64,000 bases of DNA from Boswellia sacra. Lineage: Eukaryota; Streptophyta; Magnoliopsida; Sapindales; Burseraceae. Below the pieces are notes generated by a model that did no database searches, was not told where the DNA came from, and saw only the letters and a program-made list of their open reading frames with translations. Each line of letters opens with the position of its first letter. The first letter of the stretch is position 1. Below are positions 36,802 through 46,992 of this stretch, one piece after another. The position numbers and the translations under genes were made by a program. The stretch spans positions 1-64,000 of the forward strand of contig SNVD02011027.1 of the NCBI GenBank assembly GCA_013180625.2. Reading direction: 5' to 3'.

Positions 36802-37555
36802 TATGGGAAATTGTACGTTGTCTTCGAGGGTAAGAAGACAGGCATATATGACACCTAGGAGAAGGCAAGGGAGTAGGTGGATAGGTACCCTAATGCTAAA
36901 CGCAAGTCATTTAAATGCAGAAATGAGGTAGAAAAGGCATTACTTGAATATCACCGGAGGATAACTGGAAGTGAAAAAGATAGGGAAGAATCAAAAGTTC
37001 TACGTATAGCACTGACCGACAGTGGCAGTTCGTCTAACCCAACAACAAGTATGTTGATGAGTTGTACAGTCTAACAAAAATTTACTATCATATACATAGG
37101 CAAAGTCTCCCAACCGGCCGTCGTGATAGATGCATTAGTAATTTAAAATCAATGATATCTCATAGCCATTAGTCGTAGCTGCATGTTAATGAATGGGGTA
37201 AGAAGCATGTCTATATTAAAATTATTTCGCATGTATTTTCTTTGCAGAGATACATGGATCTGACAATCGGTGGCCACATCGGGGTTCCCCTAGGCACTTA
37301 GTTTTCCCACCCAAAAATTTTGTGCATTGTGTGGGTGGAGCGGACGTTGTCAATAGCGGAGGACATCATGTACATGGGAATGTAGAGAGGAGCGGGAAGC
37401 AGAGCGAATGCAATATGGGGTTGGAAGAAAGATTAGTAGAGTTCCAGGGGGAGTTGAACGCCATCTGTACACAACATATTGAAAATGTCAGGGAGGCATA
37501 TGCGTCACTAGCTAAGGATATCGGCAAAATGTGTGGCCCCTCGGGACAAAAGTAG
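36802..37555 (+). pseudogene. Viroplasmin-like (RNase H1 N-terminal, hybrid-binding) domain protein, two exons, broken
   Basis: Exon 1 reads KLYVVFEGKKTGIYDT, stop, EKARE, stop, VDRYPNAKRKSFKCRN, then EVEKALLEYH. This is the compact N-terminal domain of RNase H1, also known from caulimovirus P6 (viroplasmin), which binds RNA/DNA hybrids. The stops are TAG at 36856-36858, where the family has Trp, and TAG at 36874-36876. Exon 1 ends at 37048 (donor GTATGT). A TTTGCAG acceptor at 37247 joins exon 2 in frame, giving an open run to TAG at 37555 that includes a Glu-rich, coiled-coil-like segment (ERLVEFQGELNAICTQ). The in-frame splice supports a formerly real gene. No RNase H catalytic domain follows. 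It lies upstream of the FAR1 remnant on the same strand. Confidence 0.6.
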
Positions 37556-39560
37556 AGCAATGAAGTCTGAATTTCGAAAGAGGACATTGTAAGAAATTGC
37601 AAAGATACGGTGGGTAGACCGTATTACTTATTCGCGGCGAGTTAATGTAGCACGCACATTTTGCTATGGGGCTACAACACTGAAGATGTCATCTGTTAAC
37701 ATGTTATCACCATTTAATGTATATTTGATGAGGTATATGAACTTGTGAGTGATGGTACAAATGAGGCTGTAAGTTGAACTGAGTAATGTTATGAATGTTT
37801 TTTGTAAATAGCCTACCAGGTGGCGCAATTGGGGTTCAAAGTACAGGCATAATGTAATGGAGTATGAAGTCCATTATTAAGAAAATAAATTCCCAATAGA
37901 ATTGCCGCAATTGTAATTCGCATAGACGATGCAGTTTCTAAACTCCCATGCCCATTTTGTGGTTTATGAAGATATAAGGGATGTGATGGGAGGGAGTTAC
38001 ATGGCAAGTTTAAATTGATGCTTAAGTCTTTTGATAGTAACTTACGGCAAGTGAATCAGCATCCATCGCAACTGATTGAATGAAAAAAGAAAGAAAAATT
38101 TAAATATAAGGGAAGACAATAAAAGAGGGTCACAGTACTGTTTGTAGCATTGTTGGGCCATAAGATTTACATTTGAACTAATAAATTTAGCCACCGTGAT
38201 CTTAAACCAATCTTATAAAATGTAAGCATACGATGGTTTGTCGCCCACCTAAGGGCGAATTGCAGTAGCGTGTCACACCCAACTAACGAAAAATATGATG
38301 CACAAAGCTGGATTACAACAGTAATTGAAAGTTTGGTAGACGACATGTCAGAGCACATCCATTGAACATTTATAGAAGCAACTTATGGATGTAGCCAATC
38401 CACGGCTCGTAAAATTGATTGAACAGTGAATAATAGCTGCAGGCACATCGAGCCAATCGAGCCTCAGGTTCTCATATGATGTCATTATTCAATGGATAAT
38501 CCCAGGTGATGGATTGTCAGAGATCTTGACAACACACATGAAGCCCAAGAAGGAGAAGATATACCGCTACTATGCAATTTGTAGAAAAAGAAAATTTAAT
38601 TTGTGGTATGTAGACAGTACGACTAACAAATGTGAATGGTTAATTGGAATATTTTGGAATATTAAACGAGGAGAGAGAGAAAGATAATTTTTTTTTGGGT
38701 TTGTTGGGTAGGGGTGTTCCAGGAAAACCTATATGCAGTGGAGATGAGGACCATAATACTGGCATAGATAGCAGTAAAGGAATATATGCTACGTAGGCAC
38801 AAAATTGTGTAGGTGTTGTGTAATGAAATAGAAATTTTGAAATAATTTTGTAGGTGGGCCAACTGAAGCAGTAGGTCCAATATAAAGCCTTTGGGTATGA
38901 AAGTGACTAAAGTGTGAATATGAATGAAGGACTTGGAGAGGCGGTAGTAAAGACACATCGGGCCCAAAGTGGAAGGAAAATGAGGCGGTTGGACGAAGTC
39001 GTTATGAACATCTGAACAGGTGCGTGGGCTAAGGGATGAAATGAAAGCGTGTGAAGGTAGAGTAGGTGTGCTCGGCGAAATATACTGAGATGTGACTATA
39101 TTCTAGTCGCCGAAGAGAATGCCACCCCAATTAAAGTTGAACCATTCCCACAAGGAATTATTGACTCGTGAGAGATAGAGGACCTTATAGTAGGCATACG
39201 GTCCGCAAATATAGGGCTACTGGTAGGAAAACAGAAAGAGGATATTACGCAATGGAGGGAAAATAGTCATGTGTGGGTTAGGGCAGGAAATGTTATTGTC
39301 ATATATGCCAACAGTATGCTGCGTGAATTGTGGTAGTACAAACAAGAAAAACTGCGAGCAGGTGTGTAACACTGTAAGGATAGACGCTAAAATACCGAAT
39401 GTTTTTGAACAGTAGCGCTATTGACAGTAAGCAAGTACCGAAGTTCAGGCCTAGGACTACAACAAAAGTGGATGATTTGCAAAATACAAAGTTGAAGTGA
39501 GGGACGCGATGTAGCACTGTGTTAGTGGGAATGATATAATAAAATTCTGACATTTGAATT
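37556..39560. other. Intergenic, no supported gene
   Basis: Short frames on both strands only. A plus-strand hydrophilic frame at 39570-39821, just to the right, may be the N-terminal disordered part of the FAR1-type gene. Confidence 0.4.
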
Positions 39561-39867
39561 GGGAGATACATGTGGACTGAGAGAGGGTGTAGTGTGCATC
39601 AAAATTATAATGGGGGGAGGGTAGGGAAGTCGTCTCAATTTCCTGACAAGGAAGAGGTTAGGGAGACGCGTGGCCAGATAGATGGGTCTAGTCGGATAGG
39701 AGGGAAAATAAAGGAAGGGATCATCCACACAGATGAAAGAGGGGAAAATTGTGGCAACAAGATGGACGGAGGAGCGGATCCTAGTCACGACACCGTTAAA
39801 GGGGAGATTTTGGGCTGCTAAAGGTAGAAACCCACACGTGTCGGTAAGTTAGAAGGCGAGGAGGGAT

Positions 39868-40401
39868 TCCGTACGTGCTAGTTTGACATATTACAGGAAG
39901 TGAGGATTACTATATGAAGCATGCACATAAAATTGGGTTTAGTGTTAGGAAGGATGTGATTCGTAGAGACAATGTTGGAAACTGCACCGGACAGAGGTGG
40001 GTATGTGCAAAAGAAGGATTTAGGCGAGAAAAATGGATGACCAGGGAGGATAGAGTGCGAGAACCCAGTGGCCTAACACGGGTGAGTTGCAGAGCAACAT
40101 TCCGGGTGAAACTGGATAAGAAATGTGGGAAGTGGGAGGTGAAGCAGTTTAATGATGTACATGCTCGCACATTGTCGTCTTCGCATCAACTGCAGTTTCT
40201 ACGGTCAAATAGGAAAGTGGAAGACAAAGATGTCACATTTGGTAAAGGGTTAAGGCAGGTGGGAGTGAAAACATCAAAGGCAATGGAATACATGGTGGCA
40301 ATGGCTAACGGGTACAACAATGTTCGATTTACGAAGAAGGATTTGCAGAATAAAATGGACAAAGAAAGAAGGAAAGCAGAAATAACAAGTGATGTTCAGG
40401 C
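39868..40401 (+). pseudogene. FAR1-family DNA-binding domain of a MULE-type transposase, truncated
   Basis: After a one-base frame slip near 39890, the sequence reads FDILQEV then EDYYMKHAHKIGFSVRKD, RWVCAKEGFR, TRVSCRATFRVKLDKK and GKWEVKQFNDVHART. This is the FAR1 zinc-finger domain (WRKY-GCM1-like fold) found in FHY3/FAR1 proteins and their Mutator-like relatives. The usual last ligand pair H-x-H reads H-A-R, so one zinc ligand is replaced by Arg. A second conserved block follows (LQFLRSNRKV, GVKTSKAMEYMV, DKERRKAEITSD). The gene then ends abruptly at 40401, where the SIRE-like LTR begins; the transposase core and SWIM finger are absent from the window. A copied frame extends a few codons into the LTR and should be ignored. 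Confidence 0.75.
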
Positions 40402-42143
40402 TGTTGACCCAGGTATGGCAACCCAAGAGGGGGGGTGAATTGGGTTTTTATTTATCAATACGGAATTAGAAAACTTTTCTTGAAAGATCAAAATTATTTA
40501 ACCCTTTCTTTGAGAATAAAGGTGAAGAAGATGAAAATAGAATGCAATCAATAGAATAGCAATAAAGAACAATCACAAGTGCAAGTAAATATAAAGAGCA
40601 TAGGGATAGAGAGAGTGCAAACTCAATTTACGTGGTTCGGCAAACCTTGCCTACGTCCACGGGCTCCTAGCTCCACGAGCTAAGCTTTCCACTAAGTTGT
40701 AGAAATCTTTACAACTTGCTTGATGAACAACCTCACCAAGACTTTTTCTTCCAACTCTTGATAACACCACACCAAGAGTTCTTCTTGATGAACAACCTCA
40801 CCAAGGCAACTTCCTTCAACTCTTGATAACACCACACCAAGAGTTCTTCTTGATGAACAACCTCACCAAGGCAACTTCCTTCAACTCTTGATAACACCAC
40901 ACCAAGAGTTCTTCTTGACGAACAACCTCACCAAGGCAACTTTCCTTCAACTCTTGATAACACCACACCAAGAGTTCTTCTTGATGAACAACCTCACCAA
41001 GGAAACTTCCTTCAACTCTTGATAACACACAACAAGAGTTCTCTCAAGGATAACTATTATCCTTTACAAGAATATCTCACTCTTACCACAATACAAGAAC
41101 AAAGATAATTTTTACAACAAAAGTATAACTCTCTTCAAAGAGTAGATAAATAATATAAAAGCTCTCTAGACTTGATATTTCTCTTGCTTTTTGCTTGATA
41201 AAATGCTTCTCTTGCACTTATCTTGAATGCATGCATGGGAGAAGGGCTCCTTTTATAGGCAAATAGGATGAACTTAATCAAGTGAAGACACCAACTCCAA
41301 ATTTTCTGCCCACCATAAAAACCGTAATTTGTCTTCCATTTTTGTCAATGTTCCGTTTGAAATTTGAAAATCTGCAAAACATAAAAGATTTGCACATTTG
41401 AATAAGCTTTCCAACACATTAAGAATCAAGTCATTTGGATATCTGTAGCTCAAGATATGGCCAAAACACCATTCGGTGCTCATGTGACTTGATTTTTCTT
41501 TCTTGTGTCAGTCCACCAAATTGAATGATAATTCTGTCAGCCTTCCGTTTGAAATTTGAATTTCTTCAAAACATGAAAGATCTGCATATTTTAATACTCT
41601 TTCCAAAACATTAAGAATCAAAGCATTTGAATATCTCTATCTTAAGATATGGCCAAAACACCATTCGGTGCTCATGTGAGTTGATTTTTCTTCTTTGTGT
41701 CAGTCCACCGAATTGCATGTCAATTATGTCGGCCTTCTGTTTGAAATTTGAATTTTTTCAAAACATATGAAATGTTCTTCATTAAGTCATCTTTCCAATG
41801 CCGCAAGAATCAAGTCATTTTGATTTTTCTAGCTCAAGATATGTCCAAAGGAGTATTCGGTGCTCATGTCAGCTGCTTCCATTTGTCTTCCAACTTGCAT
41901 GATGATTTGGACAACCTTGCATCATGTGTCATATTTCTTGAGTCAATCCTTGTTCTTAAACTTTGGTGCCTTTAACATGTAGTCTTCTCCTTAGCTTCAA
42001 CACTTCATTTTAATAAGCCTCTTCTTGATTTTAAAATTATTTCAATGATCTTACTCTTGCACATAAATAAACATGTTAGTAAATCTCAATTAATCAATGT
42101 GTATTGTTATCATCAAAATTATCATGTAGCCTTAGGGCTAACA
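40402..42143 (-). repeat. 3' LTR of the SIRE-like Copia (1742 bp)
   Basis: Carries five copies of the 60-70 bp minisatellite at about 40718-41030 and three tandem U3 blocks of roughly 180 bp at about 41340-41880, each with GTTTGAAATTTGAA and ATTCGGTGCTCATGTGA. It lacks about 130 bp present in the 5' LTR at about 48430-48570. Confidence 0.9.
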
Positions 42144-42420
42144 ATCTCCCCCTTTTTGATGATGACAAACCATTGATTGCTTTAAAATATAATCTAAAAT
42201 CAAGAATGAAAATAAAATCAATAATAAGCAAAAAGAATGGCACTTGTTATCAATAATAAGCAAAAAGAATGGCACTTGTTATGAATATAAGCAATCCAAC
42301 TCAACTATTTCTCCCCTTTTGTTATCATCAAAAAGATGTAATCAAATTAACTACTCCCCCTAAATATATTCTCCCCCTTAACATATGCTACCATTCAAAG
42401 ATTATCATATTAAAGCAAAA

Positions 42421-43026
42421 TTAAGACATATCCAACATGCCTAATTCTCTTCTAATTATGCAAAATCTATCTTGACTAAGGGGTTTAGTAAATATATCGG
42501 CTAATTGTTTCTCGGTGGGAACAAATTCTAAAGAAATAGTACCTTTTTGCACATGATCTCTAATAAAATGATGTCTAATCTCTATATGCTTAGTCCTAGA
42601 GTGTTGTATTGGATTTTTTGAAATGTTGATGGCACTTGTATTGTCACATTTGATGGGAATATGATCAAATACCACACCATAATCTTTTAAAATTTGTTTC
42701 ATCCAAAGAGATTGTGCACAACAACTTCCTACTGCAATATACTCGGCTTCCGCGGTTGATAAAGCAACAGAATTTTGTTTTCTACTAAACCATGAGACTA
42801 ATGCATGTCCTAGAAAGTGGCAAGAGCCACTAGTGCTCTTTCTATCAAGAAGACTTCCAGTAAAGTCCGCATCCGAATAACTAATTAGATCAAAATTATC
42901 ACACTTAGGATACCAAAGACCTAGATTTATGGTTCCAATAAGATATCTAAATATCCTTTTGACAGCTTTAAGGTGAGATTCCTTTGGACAAGATTGAAAT
43001 CTAGCACACATACACACACTAAACAT
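42421..43026 (-). pseudogene. Copia RNase H domain
   Basis: Open frame of 201 codons containing the RNase H blocks SYSDADFTGSLLDRKST, ALSTAEAEYIA and KCDNTSAINISKNP, then SRTKHIEIRHHFIRDH and QLADIFTKPL. The catalytic Asp-Glu-Asp set is present. It is cut off from the reverse transcriptase part at 43048-43362 by a single stop region, so it is a piece of the former polyprotein and not an independent gene. Confidence 0.8.
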
Positions 43027-43047
43027 AATATCAGGTCTACTAGCAGT

Positions 43048-43362
43048 TCAATACAAAAGAGAGCCAATCATACCTCGATATTTTGTTACCTCAACATCTT
43101 TTCCTTTCTCATCCTTGTCAAGCTTGGTTAATGTACCCATAGGGGTGTTATATGTCCTTGAATTATCCATGCCAAACTTCTTGAGAAGATCTCTTGTGTA
43201 TTTAGCTTGATAAATGAAGATCTCATCTATTGATTGCTTGATTTGAAGTCCAAGGAAGAAATTTAATTCTCCCATTAAGCTCATTTCAAATTCTTGTTGC
43301 ATGCACTTGGAAAATTCCTCACACATATAGACATTAGTAGCACCAAATATAATATTTAACAT
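43048..43362 (-). pseudogene. C-terminal part of Copia reverse transcriptase
   Basis: Frame begins at IIFGATN, which in Copia directly follows the YVDD catalytic motif, and continues with FLGLQIKQS and YTRDLLKKFGM. The YVDD itself and the fingers/palm before it are lost: the sequence just upstream (43363-43514) is a piece of the element's own LTR. Confidence 0.8.
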
Positions 43363-43527
43363 GTAGTATTCTCCTTAGCTTCAACACTTCATTTTAATAA
43401 GCCTCTTCTTGATTTTACAATTATTTCAATAATTTTACTCTTGCACATAAATACAACATTTAGTCTCAATTAATCAATGCTCAAAATTTCATGTAGCCTT
43501 GGGCTAACAATCTAGCTTTTTTAATGG
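43363..43527 (-). repeat. Misplaced polypurine tract and first about 150 bp of the LTR inside pol
   Basis: Read on the minus strand, AAAAAAGCTAGAT is followed by TGTTAGCCCAAGGCTACATG and then LTR sequence to about 43363, in the same orientation as the LTRs. It matches the polypurine tract and beginning of the 3' LTR (42157 to about 41977) and replaces the catalytic core of the reverse transcriptase. Confidence 0.85.
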
Positions 43528-43690
43528 ATGCTTTATTTCTAAAATCCATTTACTATATCATAGAATGATCCAGGTGCCTATAATAGAATCTAATTGATTT
43601 TTAGGTCTAGGGACTAATTCTCAAACTGATTTCTCTCAAATTGATTCAATTCTTCTTGCATAGCTAAAATCCAACTTTCGTCATTTTCGG
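43528..43690 (-). pseudogene. N-terminal remnant of Copia reverse transcriptase
   Basis: Translation gives ESWILAMQEELNQFERNQ, the beginning of the Copia reverse transcriptase domain (usually followed by VWELVPRP), then decays into stops before the LTR fragment at 43527. Confidence 0.65.
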
Positions 43691-44974
43691 CTTCTTAAAA
43701 GATTTTGGTTCAAATTGAGAGACAAAAGCAAAATGATTACAAAAGTTCTTAAAAGAAGATCTAGTTTTCATACCTTGTGATGGTTCACCAATAATGAGAT
43801 CTTTAGGGTGAGCTTTTGCATACCTCCATTCCTTTGGTAATTCTTGGGAAGAATCATTTACTTCCTCAAGCTTTTCTTGTTGAAGTTGTAATTCATCTTG
43901 GCTCTTTTTATCAAGCCTTGATTCCTTGATTTGCCTTTCTACCTCAACAATATCATCATCTAAATTCTTTGAAGAAATAACATTAGTTTCATCAAATTCA
44001 ACATGCATAGATTCTTCAATAGTAAGAGTCTTTTTGTTAAAAACTCTATATACTTTACTATGGTTGGAGTAGCCAACAAAAATTCCAACATCGGCTTTTG
44101 CATCAAATTTTCCAAGGTTATCCTTAGTATTTAAAATAAAACATTTACATCCAAAAACTTTAAAAAATCCAATGTTGGGTTTTCTTCCTTTCCAAAGTTC
44201 ATAAGGAGTTTTCTTTATTAAAGCTCTAATATGGACTCTATTGATTATAAAGCATGCGGTATTAACGGCTTCGGCCCAAAAATATTTTGGCAAATTATTT
44301 TCAAGCAACATGGTCCTAGCCATTTCTTGGATAGTCCTATTTTTCCTTTCAACAACACCATTTTGTTGTGGAGTTCTAGGTGAAGAAAAATTATGCTCAA
44401 AACCATTTTCATCACAAAGATTTTCAAATGCAACATTGTCTACTTCACCACCATGATCACTCCTAATGGACACAATAGAATACCCTTTTTGATTTTGGAC
44501 TCTTTTTGCAAATTTTGAAAAAGCTTGTATGGCCTCATTTTTAGTTTTCAAGAATAATACCCAAGTGAATCTTGAATAATCATCCACAATAACAAAAACA
44601 TAATACTTTCCACCAAGGCTTTGAGTTCTTGATGGTCCAAATAAATCCAAATGAAGTAATTGTAGAGGTTTATTTGTTGAAATAAATTTCTTTTGTTTAA
44701 AAGAAGTTCTCACTTGTTTTCCAAATTGACAAGCATCACAAATCTTATCCTTTTCAAATTTTATTTTTGGAAGACCATCAACTAAATCATTTTTAGAAAT
44801 TTTTGAAATTGTGTCCATGCTAGCATGACCTAGCCTTCTATGCCATAACCAAGCATCATGATTAACAATGAAACAATTTTCTACATGATCATTAACATCA
44901 ATATCAATTGTATAAATATTACCACATCTATTACCAACAAATAATGTCTTATTGTTACTAACATCCTTAATCAC
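43664..44974 (-). pseudogene. Copia integrase
   Basis: A 436-codon open frame. The zinc-binding pre-integrase segment has the His-His-Cys-Cys ligands (LWHRRLGHA and CDACQFGK). The core shows the D-D-E triad in HLDLFGPS, IRSDHGGEVDN and NGVVERKNRT, followed by YELWKGRKPN, IFVGYSNHSK and YRVFNKKT. It is the best-preserved coding part of the element and would have joined the cDNA ends to host DNA. The C-terminal 100 residues are hydrophilic linker. Confidence 0.85.
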
Positions 44975-45019
44975 ACATCTATTATGCTCAAAAGTAACGA
45001 AATATCCCTTATCACAAAA

Positions 45020-45232
45020 TTAACTAATGCTAATCAAATCATGTTTCAAACCATTAACAAGCAAAACATCTTTAATAATAGGTGAAGAAGGGTTACCAAT
45101 ATCACCATGTCCGATTACCCTTCCTTTGGCATTATCACCGAAGGTCACATATCCTCCTTTCTTCATGATTAATCTTGAGAACTTGGAGGCATCTCCGGTC
45201 ATATGCCTTGAGCATCCACTATTAAGTACCAC
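45020..45232 (-). pseudogene. Copia aspartic protease, catalytic Asp replaced
   Basis: The frame contains SGCSRHMTGD, KGGYVTFGDN and GLKHDLISIS, the retropepsin region of SIRE-like Copia. The active site that normally reads DSG is NSG here (LNSGCSRH). Just upstream the coding frame shifts: the sequence before it belongs to the frame at 45199-45528, which includes a second zinc-knuckle-like CTYCGHK. Confidence 0.75.
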
Positions 45233-45607
45233 TTGTGTTTGCCACTCCTTTTGTCTCTACAATCAACATTCAAGGAGTAACTTTTTGGTACCCAAAAGTT
45301 CTTGGGTCCTTGGGGGTTAGTTATGGTACTTTTTGGAACCCATATTTGTTTCAAATTAGTTTCTCTTTCAAGAATTTTGTGTCCACAATAAGTACATGAA
45401 TGATTAGGATTATTCCTAGAAGATGCATGAACAAAATAGTTTTTAAAATACTTTTGATTTTTATGACTTTTATATCCTAACCCTCTTTTATCAAAAACAC
45501 ACCTTTGGTTTTGTAACATAGAATTCAAATTTTTTGTGCTTTTTGTAAAACTATCAACAATATTTCTTAAGTCATTATTTTCTTTTTCAAAATAACATTT
45601 TCTTTCT

Positions 45608-46937
45608 CTAATTTATCAAAATCCTTTGTTTTAAAATCTCATTTTCAGTTTTTAATAAATGTATTTGATTTTCCAAACTTTCAAAATCTTTTTGCTTTAA
45701 AATTTCATTTTCATTTTCTAAAGCTTCATTTATTCCCACCAACTCTTCTAATTGAGATAACATGATTTTTGACTTCTTTTTGAAAGCATTGATTTTTGAA
45801 TTTTGCTTATCAACTTGCACATGTAAATTTTGGAATGCTTCAAGTAATTCATCATATGAAAGTTTAGGATCATAGTTTAGAACACTTACCTCATCTTCAC
45901 TTAAAGCCATGAAGCACATGTTTGCCACTTCGCAATCTTCTTCTTCGGTGGAGCTAGCTTCACTATCATCCCAATTTGTGGCTTTCATTGCTTTGGATTT
46001 CTTGTTTTGACTCTTGAAGTAAGGACAATCTATCTTTACATGTCCCGGTTTCTTGCATTCATAGCAAATAACTTGATCATTTTTCTTATCTTGTTTGAGC
46101 TTTGCCCTTTGTACTCCCTTCTAGAATTCTTCTTGAATCCTTGGTTTCTTCTAATCATCCTTTTTAGCTTTCTTGTAATAAATGCAAGATCTTCATCATC
46201 TCCTTCATCATCGGACTCATCATCTTCTTTTGTTGAAGATTTGAATGCAATGTTTTTCTTTTTCTTGAAATCTTCTTCATTCTCCTTCAAGGTGATTTCA
46301 TGAGTCATGAGAGAACCCATAAGTTCTTCTAATGGTAGTTTGGTGAGGTCCTTTGCTTCTTGAATTGCCGTCACCTTTGGCTCCCAAGATTTTGGTAGAC
46401 ACCTAAGAATCTTTCTCACCATTTCAACATTAGAATAAGATTTACCAAGAGATTTCAAACCATTGACAATATCCGTAAATCTAGTAAACATTTCAGAAAT
46501 TGATTCATCGATTTCATCTTAAAAAGCTCATAACTATGAACTAGCATACTAATTTTGGATTCTTTAACTTGACTAGTTCCTTCATGAGTTACTTCAAGTG
46601 TGTGCCATATTTCTTGTGCCGTAGAACAAGTAGATATTCTATTAAAACTCATTTCTATCTAGAGCACAATACAACACATTCATAGCTTTAGCATTCAAAC
46701 TCAATTTCTTTTTATCATCTTCACTAAACTCTTTAGGTTCTTTAAGCATGCTTTCCCATTTTCAATTTTGGTAGGAACAAAAGGTCCTTCCAAAACAATA
46801 GACCACAAATCATAATCAAAAGATTTCAAGAAAATACTCATTCTAGTTTTCCAATAAGAGTAATCACTTCCATTAAAAAATGGAGGTCTAGAGATAGAAA
46901 GTCCCTCAACATATGAAGTTGAATTAAAAGTTGCCAT
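45608..46937 (-). pseudogene. Copia gag, split by frameshifts
   Basis: Gag starts at the ATG at 46937 (MATFNSTSYVEGLSISRPP) with the conserved DYSYWKTRM block and continues in three further frames: 46652-46455, 46491-46036 and 45988-45608. A CCHC zinc knuckle, CYECKKPGHVKIDC, is legible at about 46070-46029 in the frame of the last segment. At least three frame changes are needed to read through. Confidence 0.75.
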
Positions 46938-46978
46938 AGCTCAAAAATCGATTAAGATTTAAAAAATTGAGCAACCTT

Positions 46979-46990
46979 GCTCTGATACCA
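46979..46990 (-). promoter_or_regulatory. Primer binding site (initiator tRNA-Met)
   Basis: TGGTATCAGAGC on the minus strand, two bases after the 5' LTR end, complementary to the 3' end of plant initiator tRNA-Met. Confidence 0.9.
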
Positions 46991-46992
46991 CT

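Noticed and set aside
36802..37048. Integrated caulimovirus (endogenous pararetrovirus)
   Set aside because: Only the small hybrid-binding domain shared with cellular RNase H1 is present. No coat, movement or polymerase domain of such a virus lies nearby, and a spliced second exon follows.
39910..40170. 86-codon minus-strand frame opposite the FAR1 domain
   Set aside because: The plus strand encodes a clear FAR1 domain here, so this is its antisense shadow.
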